From Gnomoniopsis sp. IMI 355080 (taxonomy: Eukaryota; Ascomycota; Sordariomycetes; Diaporthales; Gnomoniaceae): DNA of 39,110 nucleotides. This document shows positions 10,846 to 20,412 of this stretch, piece by piece. The position numbers were made by a program, and so were the translations under genes. The notes beneath the pieces were generated by a model. It saw only the letters and a program-made list of their open reading frames with translations. It ran no database searches and was not told the DNA's origin. Every line of letters starts with the position of its first letter. The stretch's first letter is position 1. The stretch spans positions 1-39,110 of the forward strand of contig JAPEVC010000293.1 of the NCBI GenBank assembly GCA_027946555.1, in the 5' to 3' direction.

Positions 10846-12033
10846 ATGGCTCAAAAACCAATTCTCATCTCCGGCGCTGGCCTCGCCTCCCTCCTGCTGG
10901 CCCGCTCCCTCCGACTATCCAACATCCCCTTCCAAATATTCGAACGTGACGCCAATATCTCCTTCCGAGGCCAAGGCTACCGTCTGCGCCTCTCCAAGGA
11001 GGGTCTCGACGCCATCGAGTCTGTCCTGGGCGGGCCCGACGCTCCAGCCTGGCTGAAATTCTGGGATGCGTGCGGCAAGACGGGCGGCGCCGGGTTTGCC
11101 GCCATCAACGCGCTCACGGGCGAGACAACCCAACACCAGAGCGTGACCCAGGAGAGCCTGGGCAGCCGTGACAATAAGATTATCGGCATCGCCCGCGGCG
11201 AGATGCGGAAACTGTTCATGGAAGGATGCGAGGACTACGTGCAATGGGCCCGCCAAGTCACCGGCTATGAACTTACCCCAAACGGCGTCAGGGCCATCTT
11301 TGCCGACGGGACCAAGTCCGAGGAGGGCTCGATGCTGATCGGCGGCGAGGGCATCCGCTCCGAAGTCGCCAAGCAGCTCTCGGGCGGGAAGCTCAAGGTG
11401 TTCGACACAGGGGCCCGCGGCATCCACGGCCAAGCACGCACGACTGCGTTCAAAGGTCTGGGCGAGGGCGTGTTCCGTCTCTACGACGAGAGCCGGTCTG
11501 ATGGGAAAGTCTTTGCCATAACAAATGTCCGCGCCGGCGATATGGACGACCCAAACGTCCAGTTTGGCTGGACCATGGGCGGGCAGCCAGGTGTGATCAA
11601 CGCGCCTAACGATGACTACTCCATAGTCGGAAAGGCGGCGGCCGACATTGCCAAAGAGCTCACTTCCGCATGGCACCCGCGCGTGAAGCCGCTGTTCGAG
11701 GACATGATCGAAAATGAGGCGGCCTTCTGGAAAATCACCTGCTCGACCCCGTCGGGGGTGCCAGAGTGGCCCAACGAACCGAGGGTGACGGTCATTGGCG
11801 ATGCAGTGCACTCTATGACGCCTGCGGGTGGCATAGGCGCCAACACAGCTGTGAGAGACTCAGCTCTGCTGGGTAAGTTGATTGGTGAGGCTGGTGGGTT
11901 CCAGGAAGGTATAACCGCGGCGTACGAGAAGCAAATGCGTGTATACGCGAGTGAGGCTGTGGCACAGAGTTACGGCATGGCTGAGTCGACGTTCGGTATC
12001 AAGATTGACGAATCGTCTACAACAACTGTGTGA
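10846..12033 (+). CDS. FAD-dependent monooxygenase, aromatic-hydroxylase (PHBH) fold
   Basis: This single exon encodes 395 residues, a usual length for the family. The FAD-binding GxGxxS motif is GAGLAS (residues 10-15), followed by the acidic end of the second strand IFERD (31-35). The middle DG motif reads GGEGIRSEVAKQL (166-178), with Glu where most relatives have Asp. The GD motif that contacts the FAD ribose is VIGDAVHSMTPAGGIGANTA (316-335). These place it with fungal flavoprotein hydroxylases that insert one oxygen atom into aromatic or related substrates using NAD(P)H. No membrane anchor or signal peptide is seen, so it is probably cytosolic. An ATG five bases upstream, in another frame, opens a competing 71-codon reading frame. 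It converges with fhl1. The substrate is unknown. Confidence 0.92.
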   Translation: MAQKPILISGAGLASLLLARSLRLSNIPFQIFERDANISFRGQGYRLRLSKEGLDAIESVLGGPDAPAWLKFWDACGKTGGAGFAAINALTGETTQHQSVTQESLGSRDNKIIGIARGEMRKLFMEGCEDYVQWARQVTGYELTPNGVRAIFADGTKSEEGSMLIGGEGIRSEVAKQLSGGKLKVFDTGARGIHGQARTTAFKGLGEGVFRLYDESRSDGKVFAITNVRAGDMDDPNVQFGWTMGGQPGVINAPNDDYSIVGKAAADIAKELTSAWHPRVKPLFEDMIENEAAFWKITCSTPSGVPEWPNEPRVTVIGDAVHSMTPAGGIGANTAVRDSALLGKLIGEAGGFQEGITAAYEKQMRVYASEAVAQSYGMAESTFGIKIDESSTTTV

Positions 12034-12393
12034 GGCCCATGTATAATGGCAGCCTCGACCTTGAATGTGGTATAGTCGCACGTCAAGTTCAAGCAGTGAC
12101 TGACGAACCAAAATCTCAGCAACGGTAAAATGAATACTTATACTCATCACCGCATTTGCAGCCGCCTGAGTGACTTTGACAGAATCATTTACATTTGTTC
12201 TGCCTAAGATGCTACTTCAAATTGAGCCACCCCTCATCACTTGAGTGCAAGTGAAGCCGCCCAAACCAATCTTGAGGGCTGACCTTGTGGCCTCCTGCCT
12301 CATGACGTAAACTACCTGAAACGAAGGCCCTCACAGCAAGGGGTGCTCGTGATCATGCATCGACGATGGACAGAGACAGGCCTAGTCTCGGGA
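12034..12393. other. Convergent 3' intergenic region
   Basis: About 360 bases separate the stops of the monooxygenase and fhl1, which point at each other. I see no ORF, repeat or strong hairpin; it probably holds only the two 3' UTRs and polyadenylation signals. Confidence 0.5.
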
Positions 12394-15300
12394 TTACCGC
12401 TGACTAGCCCTGTCTCTCTCCCTTTCCCTTCTGTACTGGTTGAATCTGGTTTCCAAATGCGACATCAGAGCGTTCTCCGCCTCTGCAAAATTCTTCTTCT
12501 GTAGCTCCGTTGTGGTTTCCACAAATGACTCGTCCGTGAAGCCCAGCTGCCGATTCACAGCACTCATGATCAGCGATTCGCTCAAGAGCTCGTTAAGCTT
12601 GCCTGCGAGGGTCGGCAATATGGTTGACTTGAAGTTCAAGATCAGCTCGACCAGCTTTGGCTCCAAGAGCTGGATATCTCGGACATTCTCAGGTGTGGCC
12701 GAATTTCCAGTTCTGGTTGGCGTTGCTCTCGGTCCACCGGGAATTGCTGCTTTCGCAGAAGAGGCACCAATGGAGGGCGACGGTCGGGCAGCACCCAAGT
12801 TGGCATTTGCCGCAGCTGAAGATGTTGTGGTGGCGGATGCTCCAACCACAGGTCTAGTGGGAGGATTCGGAGTAGTTGCAGGTACACTTGGAGATGGAGC
12901 GGCAGAAGCTGGTCGGGAAGGAGCAGGTGCAGCAGTCACTGGTGCATTCGTAGCAGGCGGCGCCACATCAGGCTTTGGACTAGCTGTACTTGGAGTCGCC
13001 CGAGCACTCGAACTAGCAATTTGGGCACCAGCACTTTGTGGCGCAGATGAGCCCTGAGATGGATTGCCAGAGGTGGCTGTCTGCCCGGACGATGCAGCGT
13101 TAGCACCAGTATGGCTAGGATCAGTGGGCTTGTGCACCGGGTCACTCGGGGACGCAGTCACAGCTGAAGTAGGGCCCGTGGCATCAGGTTTGGCCGTCGC
13201 ACTGCTCGTCATAGTTGATGGATCTGCCGTAACGCCAACAGAGGCGGGTTCCTGTCCATTGGCAGGGGGCTCAGGGTTGACTGTGTGCTTCGAGACAATC
13301 CCACCAGATGGACTTGCTAATGTGGCTGACGGGGACACGGTCACTTTAGGAGCAGTTGAACCAGATGTCGCTTGCACCGTAGCAGCCGGGGTGGGTGTGT
13401 TCGACGCGGGTCCTGTGGATGCAGGCTTGTTTGCGGCAGGTGCAGCAGGATCAGATACAGGCTTGAGGGCTCCCGTAGCACTTGATCCCTGCGCATTTCC
13501 ATTTATTACAGCATCATTGGCAACAACGGACTTATTGGCCTGAACGTCGGGTTTTGCAGGTACCGCCGCGCTTGACGGAGGCTGAGGCAAGGCAGCTTGT
13601 GGAAGCGCACCAGGCTGGGGAGTTTTCGCGACAGCAGGAGGAATCCTCGTTGCAGTGGGAGTGACTGCAGCAGGCGTCGTCTTTGCCATCTCCTTGGCTA
13701 GGCGCTGGGGGAAGGTCATCTTGTGCTTTGCAAAGATTTCCAATATAGGCTTCTCGTAATTTTGTTTGTCCGGGACGAGACTTCGATTGGTCAAACCCAG
13801 CCCGCGATTGATTGCAGACATGGCAATTGCCTCTGAACGCTTGCCTTCACCTTTAGCATTGAGCTGTTTCAGGAGCTCACTTCGGAATTCTCGGATGAAC
13901 GTTTTCAGCAGAGGCATGATGATCGGTGGTAAAGGTGCTGGGGTGGTAGTGCGCTGCACAGGTTGCTGTGACTGTGGAGGCAGAGCAGGTCTCGTCATGT
14001 TGAGTGTAGAGGTCGCATGAGAAACCGGCATTGCGTGCTGTGACTGAGGCATCGAGCCAGGCTTGACCATCGGTTGGCGTTGCGCAGTGTTAGTTGCGGC
14101 ATGAGGTCCAGCAGGCCCAGGCACCACAGGACGTGGCGGTTGCGTCCTGTTGCCGTATGCCGGATTGTACGCCGGCGGTTGGGGCCCAGGGTACTGTGGT
14201 CTCGGTGGTCCACCAGCAGTCGTATATGTGTTCGCTGGCATCGGCGTCTGTGCCTGTTGAATGGGGAAACCAGGGCGCGGGGGCCCTTGTGCATTCGGTG
14301 GACCGCTGGCCTGGCCATTGTTTGGGTTCGGACCCTGGTGAATTTGATAGGCCTGGCCAGCGGGAGGGTAACGGGGTGGTAGATTCGGCTGCCCAAGCCC
14401 CGATGAATGCGTGATAGGTTGATGACCATGAGGCTGACCAGCTGGAGAATGCTGATATGGATGAGTATAACCGTTGTACATCCCAGTTGGTCGAGGATCT
14501 GCGGTGGAGTCACTGGGCTTGCGCTTCTTTCCGGATTCCAGAGGTACACCGGCAACGCGATGCCAATTACCGTCGATCTTTTTGAAGCACTCGCTCCCGA
14601 GGAGGTTGTGTCGTACGCTGCTCTCCCATCCCTTGGTATCGACACAGAAATAGAAGAAAGGCCATTTCTCCTGTATTCTTTTGTAGACCTGCTTGAGACT
14701 GTAGCCTTTCTCGGGGGCGGCAGACATAATTTCGTCGATCAACAGCTGGTAATTTTTGGTGGGCTTCTGCAATTGCTCTTCGGTGAAATCCTCTCTCTTC
14801 AACTCCAATGGTGGTGTCTTGTGCTTTTGCGACCTCTCCTTTGCCGGCTTTTCTCCTTCCAGCTCCTCTTCGCCGTCTTCGCCCTTCGGCTTTCGTGGCT
14901 TGTACTTGCGCTTCTCGCCCTGGCCATCTGCGCTTTCGGAAAGAGGATGCTTCCTGGGTCGACCGACCTTGCGCTTTTGGGGTTGTTCGCCAGGCTCTTG
15001 CAGCGGCAAATTCTTTTTGGCGGCTTCCTGAGCTTGCTTTCTTAGCTCACGTTCCTGTCTCTTCGACATGACTCCATTCTTTGGAGGCCGTCCAGGTCCG
15101 CGTTTCTTAGGGGCGAACGGCACTTGTGAAAGCTGATCGGCATCATCTGGACTTCCCTCAAGCTTCTGACGCTCACTGGCAGGGTCAGACTCGACAGTTT
15201 CTCTGATTCCGTCCATATCATCTCCGTCTGGCGTCGGCTCCTCGGCATCAGGATCGTCCATGTCTGCGTCTGAGTCTTCGTAGTCTCGACCATTTCCGAG

Positions 15301-16701
15301 ACGACTTTCTCCTTCCTTGCCAGAGCCGTCCTCGGAGTCGCTGGTATCAACCTGCCCATGTTGAGAGGAGACAAAATCGAAGCTCATAGACTTTCCGTTT
15401 TCTGAATAAGCAACTTCCGGGCGGAACTTTCCATCGGGAACGTTGGTGAGACGGAATTCCATCTGAATATTCTGGATCTGAAGGTGAGCACCGCTATAAA
15501 GCGGGACACTCTGACCCTTTTGGTACAATTTGTCCTCACAGAAGAATCCATTCCTACCAAGCCCATGGACTTCCCAGAGATCTCTCTTGGAGTTGTACTG
15601 GATTTTCAAGTGTTCCCTTGAAATACCCTTGGTAGTGGCAAAATGGTCTGGGCCTCGCCCATGGATATCAAGCCTGGCGATTACATTCTCTGGAGGTCTC
15701 AGCTTGCTGACATCTACAGGCACCGCCCCAGGGGTATGGTCCAGGTACTCTCGACGGCTGATAATTCGCTCATGTTGCTCCTGCTCGTCTGGAGTGACGC
15801 GCCGTTGGTCTGAGGCGTCTCCAGATGCGCTAATCTTGCGCCTCTTGGCGGGGTTGGGTGCCTCGTCCTCGGGACCTAGAATCCCTCCCTCTTCACTGAT
15901 AAAGGATCCATGGGCATTGCGACGGACGGCTTTTGGCGGACTGGGTGGGGGCAGACCCTGTTCGAGGGCGGCAGAGACGCGTTGTTGGTATTGATGTATG
16001 CTCTTGTACTTTTTAAAAGCCTGCACATCTCTCCCAATCAGAACAGTACGAGTTGTGATGACAAAGACGGCATCGGGCATAACTATCGTTCCAAAGGCAT
16101 CTGGGAATTCTTTACGGGCGACATTGCCATCGCCATCATCGTTGCCGTCGTCGTTGCCGTCATCAAGACCCCAGCCGCCGTTCTCTGCCGACATGAATTG
16201 CAACTGGGGGCTGGAGGGTCCATTCCTCCAAAGACTGGCGTACTGGTTTCCGTACGGAGTGTGTGGAAGAGCATCTTGCGGTGCGGTAAAGCCGTCGGTC
16301 CAACCAGCAATCGGTGGCTGGATAGAGGCGAGTGCGGCAGTGGAAGCTATAGCGGGGACGGATGAATTAGGATCGTCGGATATACTCGCGCTCTGGGTAG
16401 GAAAGAGCTGATGGGTCAAGGCCGGGTCCTGTCCCAGCAAAGTAGTAGGGTTAGTATTGCGAGACTGAGGGAAGTGGATGTTAGGATCAAAGCCCAGACC
16501 AGGCGTGGGGGAGTGGCGAGGGAGCTCAGGCAGTGACTCTGGGAGGTCTAGGAGAAGGTGATCGGATCCTGTAGGTGGTGGTGACAGCAGGTGTAGTGTA
16601 TGGGGCGAGGCGTGGTGGGTGTTGGACCAAATGTATGGATTCCTAACCTGGTCCCCAGCATCAAGGCCTTCTTGGCCTTGGTGATCTTGGGATGAGCCCA
16701 T
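12394..16701 (-). CDS. fhl1: Fhl1-type FHA/forkhead transcription factor
   Basis: A single open frame of 1435 residues starts at the first ATG (16701). The frame is open a further 121 codons upstream but contains no ATG, so an extra upstream exon cannot be excluded. In order: an unstructured Pro/Ser/Gln-rich N-terminus with an acidic DDGNDD run (181-191); the first FHA strands with LIGRD (221-225); an insertion of about 115 residues containing a basic KRRK; the rest of the FHA domain with the phosphopeptide-binding SREH (361-364); an acidic stretch (453-500); AT-hooks KRGPGRPPK (533-541) and KRKVGRPRK (576-584); and a forkhead domain (about 646-720) with SSVRHNL in the recognition helix. Then come a Pro/Gln-rich region, a helical module (926-1005), about 330 residues rich in Ala, Ser, Thr and Pro, and a second similar module (1340-1425). 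FHA plus forkhead defines Fhl1, which controls ribosomal-protein genes in yeasts. Nuclear location and that role here are inferred from the family. Confidence 0.93.
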   Translation of the reverse strand: MGSSQDHQGQEGLDAGDQVRNPYIWSNTHHASPHTLHLLSPPPTGSDHLLLDLPESLPELPRHSPTPGLGFDPNIHFPQSRNTNPTTLLGQDPALTHQLFPTQSASISDDPNSSVPAIASTAALASIQPPIAGWTDGFTAPQDALPHTPYGNQYASLWRNGPSSPQLQFMSAENGGWGLDDGNDDGNDDGDGNVARKEFPDAFGTIVMPDAVFVITTRTVLIGRDVQAFKKYKSIHQYQQRVSAALEQGLPPPSPPKAVRRNAHGSFISEEGGILGPEDEAPNPAKRRKISASGDASDQRRVTPDEQEQHERIISRREYLDHTPGAVPVDVSKLRPPENVIARLDIHGRGPDHFATTKGISREHLKIQYNSKRDLWEVHGLGRNGFFCEDKLYQKGQSVPLYSGAHLQIQNIQMEFRLTNVPDGKFRPEVAYSENGKSMSFDFVSSQHGQVDTSDSEDGSGKEGESRLGNGRDYEDSDADMDDPDAEEPTPDGDDMDGIRETVESDPASERQKLEGSPDDADQLSQVPFAPKKRGPGRPPKNGVMSKRQERELRKQAQEAAKKNLPLQEPGEQPQKRKVGRPRKHPLSESADGQGEKRKYKPRKPKGEDGEEELEGEKPAKERSQKHKTPPLELKREDFTEEQLQKPTKNYQLLIDEIMSAAPEKGYSLKQVYKRIQEKWPFFYFCVDTKGWESSVRHNLLGSECFKKIDGNWHRVAGVPLESGKKRKPSDSTADPRPTGMYNGYTHPYQHSPAGQPHGHQPITHSSGLGQPNLPPRYPPAGQAYQIHQGPNPNNGQASGPPNAQGPPRPGFPIQQAQTPMPANTYTTAGGPPRPQYPGPQPPAYNPAYGNRTQPPRPVVPGPAGPHAATNTAQRQPMVKPGSMPQSQHAMPVSHATSTLNMTRPALPPQSQQPVQRTTTPAPLPPIIMPLLKTFIREFRSELLKQLNAKGEGKRSEAIAMSAINRGLGLTNRSLVPDKQNYEKPILEIFAKHKMTFPQRLAKEMAKTTPAAVTPTATRIPPAVAKTPQPGALPQAALPQPPSSAAVPAKPDVQANKSVVANDAVINGNAQGSSATGALKPVSDPAAPAANKPASTGPASNTPTPAATVQATSGSTAPKVTVSPSATLASPSGGIVSKHTVNPEPPANGQEPASVGVTADPSTMTSSATAKPDATGPTSAVTASPSDPVHKPTDPSHTGANAASSGQTATSGNPSQGSSAPQSAGAQIASSSARATPSTASPKPDVAPPATNAPVTAAPAPSRPASAAPSPSVPATTPNPPTRPVVGASATTTSSAAANANLGAARPSPSIGASSAKAAIPGGPRATPTRTGNSATPENVRDIQLLEPKLVELILNFKSTILPTLAGKLNELLSESLIMSAVNRQLGFTDESFVETTTELQKKNFAEAENALMSHLETRFNQYRRERERDRASQR

Positions 16702-18654
16702 GGTTGGCCATGTGATGTGCAGCTCTGGGGGAGGTTCGGTCGTATGGAGATGTTGATTAAGGTAGTGGAGTGTTGACAAGAGAGGCTTGCAGGCAGTAGC
16801 TGCTTCGGCAGAGTGTTGTTGAGGTTGTGAACGGGGCTTAAGAGGTTGAAGTTGAAGGAAGTTCGGATAGCGGTTCAAGATGGAAAGCCCAAGGTGGGGT
16901 CTGGGATCTTGCTCTTGCTCTTGCTCTTGCTCTGAAAGGTCGCTGCCGTTAGCGGGCCCACCTAAAAGTCGAGAGAAGGCAGTGATTGGCAGGCCGGGGG
17001 GACCCGATCGGCAAAGTGCCACCTGAAGGGGTTTAGTGCGTGAATTGATTACAAGCTTCTTCACGAATGCTCAGACCGTTTCTCGAGGTCCGTCTCCAAC
17101 CTGACTGACACTTCCTCTAGACCATACCTGGAGTTACTTCGCGCTCATGACTGAAAATATATGGGGTCGCCCTAAGAACTGATACTGTTGGAAATGGGAA
17201 GGAAATCTCACACTGTTAGTGTAAGTCTGTTATGATGGCCGAATCAATGCCAGCTGCAGGGCCAATGCAGTTTCCGTATTTAAATCATCAAGAATGAAAA
17301 GGTATACTTTGTTTGGTTGACCTAGTCAAGGTGCAAATAACCTCGTCTACTAGGCATACCGCAGTCAGTACTGTGGGATCTTTCAGGACGCCAAGGTTAC
17401 CCGACACCGGGTGGTTTTTATTGTGACTTTTTAAGCAATATGACTTGACTTTATTTTGTGTTTCCCCATCTAGTTTATCCGTCCCATACAAGATTTCCAA
17501 CATATGACCAAGGATATACTTATCAGTAGGTATGTGGTACAGGGTAGGATATGAACCAAGCCCAGGCGCATGCATACCGATGCAATGGGAACTGTGCAGC
17601 ACAATACTGAGGACCAGTGCAACTCAGTAATAAGAGATCGGACAGCAACATGCAAGTGCGCAGAGCCTTCTTTGTGTATTTCCTAGGTATATACTGTACT
17701 GTATGACCATGCACGTATTTAGACCTCACCAGTCTTACATAATATCTGGCAGAGAATTGAGCCAGACCCAGATCCTACACCCACTCACCTATTTATATAT
17801 GCAGCCATCCGCCCCACCCCCACCCTCCATCTTTGAACCCATCAAGCACACTTGGGTGCATACGTTTCCCAGATAATTTATCACTTGTTACCTAGGTATT
17901 TTTACATATGCTTTTCCAGCATCCATCCTGTACAAATGAGCTGTGCCACACGCCTTTGGTGCGGCTCGGCCTTGAATCTCACCATGATCTCGAGGCTAAA
18001 GCCACAATCCTCATCTATTATTCTTCGCAAGCAGGCCAAGACAAGGTCTCGCCGAGACTTGTTGGGCCTCATGTCCCATCTCACCAACCGCTCTCGAGGT
18101 TCTTGAGTCGTTTGCAGCCAATGCCTTGTGATAAGAGCATTCATCACCACGTCTCAGCTGGCCCCCGGCATCAAAGCCTTTGCCCATCTGTTGGTGGTCC
18201 CTTCGTCTGCACCCACTGTGATGAATACATAGCGACGCACAGCCTGATCTTGTCTCCTTCAATAAGTATTGAAGTCGGTCCCCTCGCACAATCCTCAAAA
18301 TCCCTCGCTTCACTAGTCTTGCCCGCAATCAGCCCCTTCCGGGCATTCTCACCTCATCGACACATGAAGGATCCTCTCTATAGATCCTGGCCCCAATAGT
18401 TGCAATCGGCTGGCCTGTCAGCCTTCCATCAAGGACTGCACTATAATAAAGAGCACTCCACTTTGACTGGACGTGTGTCTTCCTCTTTACTTGGTTTGGC
18501 CGTCCTGCTGCTTGACTGCTTTCAATATCATTCACCCCTCCGCCGAGAAGCAATAAAGTTCGGTTTCTGATCTTCAACGTGGACTGTGGATAAAACCTGA
18601 TCGTACTGGAAAGCAACAACATATCTTCAGAATCAACAAATCATCGGCCCAGCC
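16702..18654. other. Divergent promoter region of fhl1 and the membrane-protein gene
   Basis: The first 363 bases on the fhl1 side are an open frame in phase with fhl1 but without an ATG. They include a (TTGCTC)4-like run at about 16911-16935 that would encode alternating Glu and Gln. This is best read as a long 5' UTR or a missed exon. The rest carries TACCTAGGTA at 17889-17898 and one small minus-strand ORF (17902-18144). The 18655 gene probably uses a promoter in the CT-rich stretch upstream of its ATG. Confidence 0.45.
17902..18144 (-). CDS. Possible small or decayed ORF, unknown
   Basis: An ATG at 18144 opens an 80-residue frame rich in charged residues (RERLVRWDMRPNKSRRDLV, ending ICTGWMLEKHM) that looks more protein-like than its shadows. 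The same frame continues upstream past one TGA (about 18155) with RYVFITVGADEGTTNRWAKA, so this may be the end of a broken gene. I recognise no family, and a real gene is uncertain. Confidence 0.25.
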   Translation of the reverse strand: MNALITRHWLQTTQEPRERLVRWDMRPNKSRRDLVLACLRRIIDEDCGFSLEIMVRFKAEPHQRRVAQLICTGWMLEKHM

Positions 18655-19839
18655 ATGATGAACCGACAATCCGGCTCTCTGGCACCCATTCCGGTCACGC
18701 CCAAGTACCCGAGTCCCTCACAACAACCTCTCCTCCAGTTCCCTACCCCTCCGAATTCGAAGAGGCGTAGTAAAGAGGGCAGAAAAAGTTGGCTGTTTCC
18801 AAACAAAGCAAGAAACACACCAATCTGGCGTCCTTCCACAGGCCATTCCAGTTCGCCTCCTACGCCCCAATGGCCGCTCCCCCGACAGCCCATCACCCAG
18901 CTCGCAGAACAGCAAGTCCAGCAGCCACCACAACAAGACTCACAAAAACCCGCCAGCATGTCACAAGAGGAGCCAAATCCAGCCCTGACTAGCACATACA
19001 CCCGACCTCGCAACGCACCGCTGCCTCCACCTCCCGCCAGTGTATACAGCAGACGCAGCAGTAGCAGCAGCAGTAGCAGCACAACCCCGACCCTCACAGA
19101 CGACGCCCCTGTGAGCCCACGTACACGAGGACCAACTGCCGACAACTTGGCCCCTCACCCACTCTCACCCCGATTTCCACCGCCCAGTCCTCCACGGCCG
19201 TCCAATGCTCCGCTCTACCACCAGCGAAATGCGAGCTTCCAGACCCGCTACATGAACATGGCCCTGAGTACCGAGCGCATCCCCCGGATACACAACATCC
19301 TCTCTAACGTCTTCGCCTGGATGATTCTGCTGGCCTTCATCCTAGCGCCCGCCAACTTCTGCAGCAGAGCGGGGTACCAACCCACGCTAGAGCACGTCAA
19401 GGGCGGCACTCTAGCGTCCACGCCTGTCGCCGCCTCCTATAGACCCATACCCTCTGTAGGGCTCCTCGTAGCCTCGTGTACAATGTTCGGCCTCGGATCA
19501 CTCGGTATGCTCTGGCTCGCTTTGTGCTGGCGCCGGAATTATATATGGCTTATAAATCGGATTTATTTGCCCTTGATTCTCAACTCTCTTGCGGGCCTTA
19601 TCGGAAGCCTGGTCATCATTGATATACAGGACAACATGTGGTTCAGTGTCGCCGCATATGTGAGTCTCGGCATTGAAGGCACCACGCTACTGCTGTCTGG
19701 GGCACTGTTCATTTACACACATTGCCAGTTGCTTGGAAAGCTCAAGAAGGAGCATGTCCGGGAGACGTCGACGAAGAGTGTAGTAGATTTGGTTAAAGCT
19801 GGGAAAAGGCCGCCCTTTGCGCCGGGTAGTGTCGTATGA
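18655..19839 (+). CDS. Four-helix membrane protein with long proline-rich N-terminus
   Basis: This single exon encodes 394 residues. The first about 200 are Pro/Ser/Gln-rich and disordered, with basic patches (SKRRSKEGRKS) and a polyserine run (135-142), and are probably cytosolic. Four hydrophobic helices follow: about 218-236, 266-291, 297-323 and 329-355. A short loop after helix 1 holds a single Cys and may be outside the membrane. A basic tail (KLKKEH ... KAGKRPP) would face the cytosol. I recognise no enzyme or transporter motif; the layout resembles the uncharacterised integral membrane proteins common in ascomycetes. Two ATGs lie side by side (18655 and 18658), and either could be used. 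It is divergent from fhl1. Confidence 0.85.
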   Translation: MMNRQSGSLAPIPVTPKYPSPSQQPLLQFPTPPNSKRRSKEGRKSWLFPNKARNTPIWRPSTGHSSSPPTPQWPLPRQPITQLAEQQVQQPPQQDSQKPASMSQEEPNPALTSTYTRPRNAPLPPPPASVYSRRSSSSSSSSTTPTLTDDAPVSPRTRGPTADNLAPHPLSPRFPPPSPPRPSNAPLYHQRNASFQTRYMNMALSTERIPRIHNILSNVFAWMILLAFILAPANFCSRAGYQPTLEHVKGGTLASTPVAASYRPIPSVGLLVASCTMFGLGSLGMLWLALCWRRNYIWLINRIYLPLILNSLAGLIGSLVIIDIQDNMWFSVAAYVSLGIEGTTLLLSGALFIYTHCQLLGKLKKEHVRETSTKSVVDLVKAGKRPPFAPGSVV

Positions 19840-19892
19840 GTTGTCCCAGTATTGTAGTGAATCAGTTTATTCAATTTTTACTACTCCAATGA

Positions 19893-20110
19893 GGCTGACC
19901 CGACGTTGCGAAATCAGGATGTGTACAAAGCTTTACTTGTCAAAACTTTCATCAATCCCTGCTGTCCTGTACACGTATTACCCAGATGTGTATTTAGGTA
20001 GCGATATGATGAGAGTGTACTGTATGGAAAGCCATGTGGGCACAGTCTGTGCTTCATGATATTGCAACCAAATAAGACGAAGCGTTGCAAGCTGCGGCGT
20101 GGAGTTACAG
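19893..20110 (+). repeat. Dispersed repeat, copy A
   Basis: The block shares long stretches with copy B in the same orientation and order: GCTGACCC near the left end, AATCCCTGCTG(T/C)CCTGTACACG in the middle, and TTGCAACCAA ... CAAGCTGCGGCGTGGAGTTACA at the right end. Differences are largely transitions. It lies about 300 bases downstream of the O-methyltransferase stop codon. No ORF, long terminal repeat or clear target-site duplication is visible. A short non-autonomous element or relic is the likeliest reading. Confidence 0.7.
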
Positions 20111-20412
20111 GCTACCACAAGATAAGGTAGCTCAGCGTGAAGCTCTTTGAACTCATTTTAAGCAGGCCGGAATGATTATAATTTGATGATAACGAGCGTT
20201 TCCGGGTTGCAAGGAATGTTGCCGATACCATTTAGTTGTGAACACCAAGTTGACTGAGCTAATATAAATGAAGAACATTGAAGATTCTGGACGCAACATA
20301 TGCCGCAGTCATTATTCATCGAACTGTGCTTATCTGCAAGCCGTTTCCTCCACGAGCCACCCTGGTGCCGATATTTCGTCGAGGATGACAGGCAGCTGAC
20401 TGGAAGAAACTC

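Noticed and set aside
10915..11811. 298-residue minus-strand frame inside the monooxygenase
   Set aside because: It is the antisense shadow of a GC-rich coding exon with complete flavoprotein motifs on the plus strand.
12440..13543. Plus-strand frames of 205 and 159 residues within fhl1
   Set aside because: They are antisense shadows of the Ala/Ser/Pro/Thr low-complexity region.
17902..18399. Plus-strand frame of 163 residues at 17908-18399
   Set aside because: Rich in Ser, Pro and His with no domain; the minus strand of the same DNA looks more protein-like.
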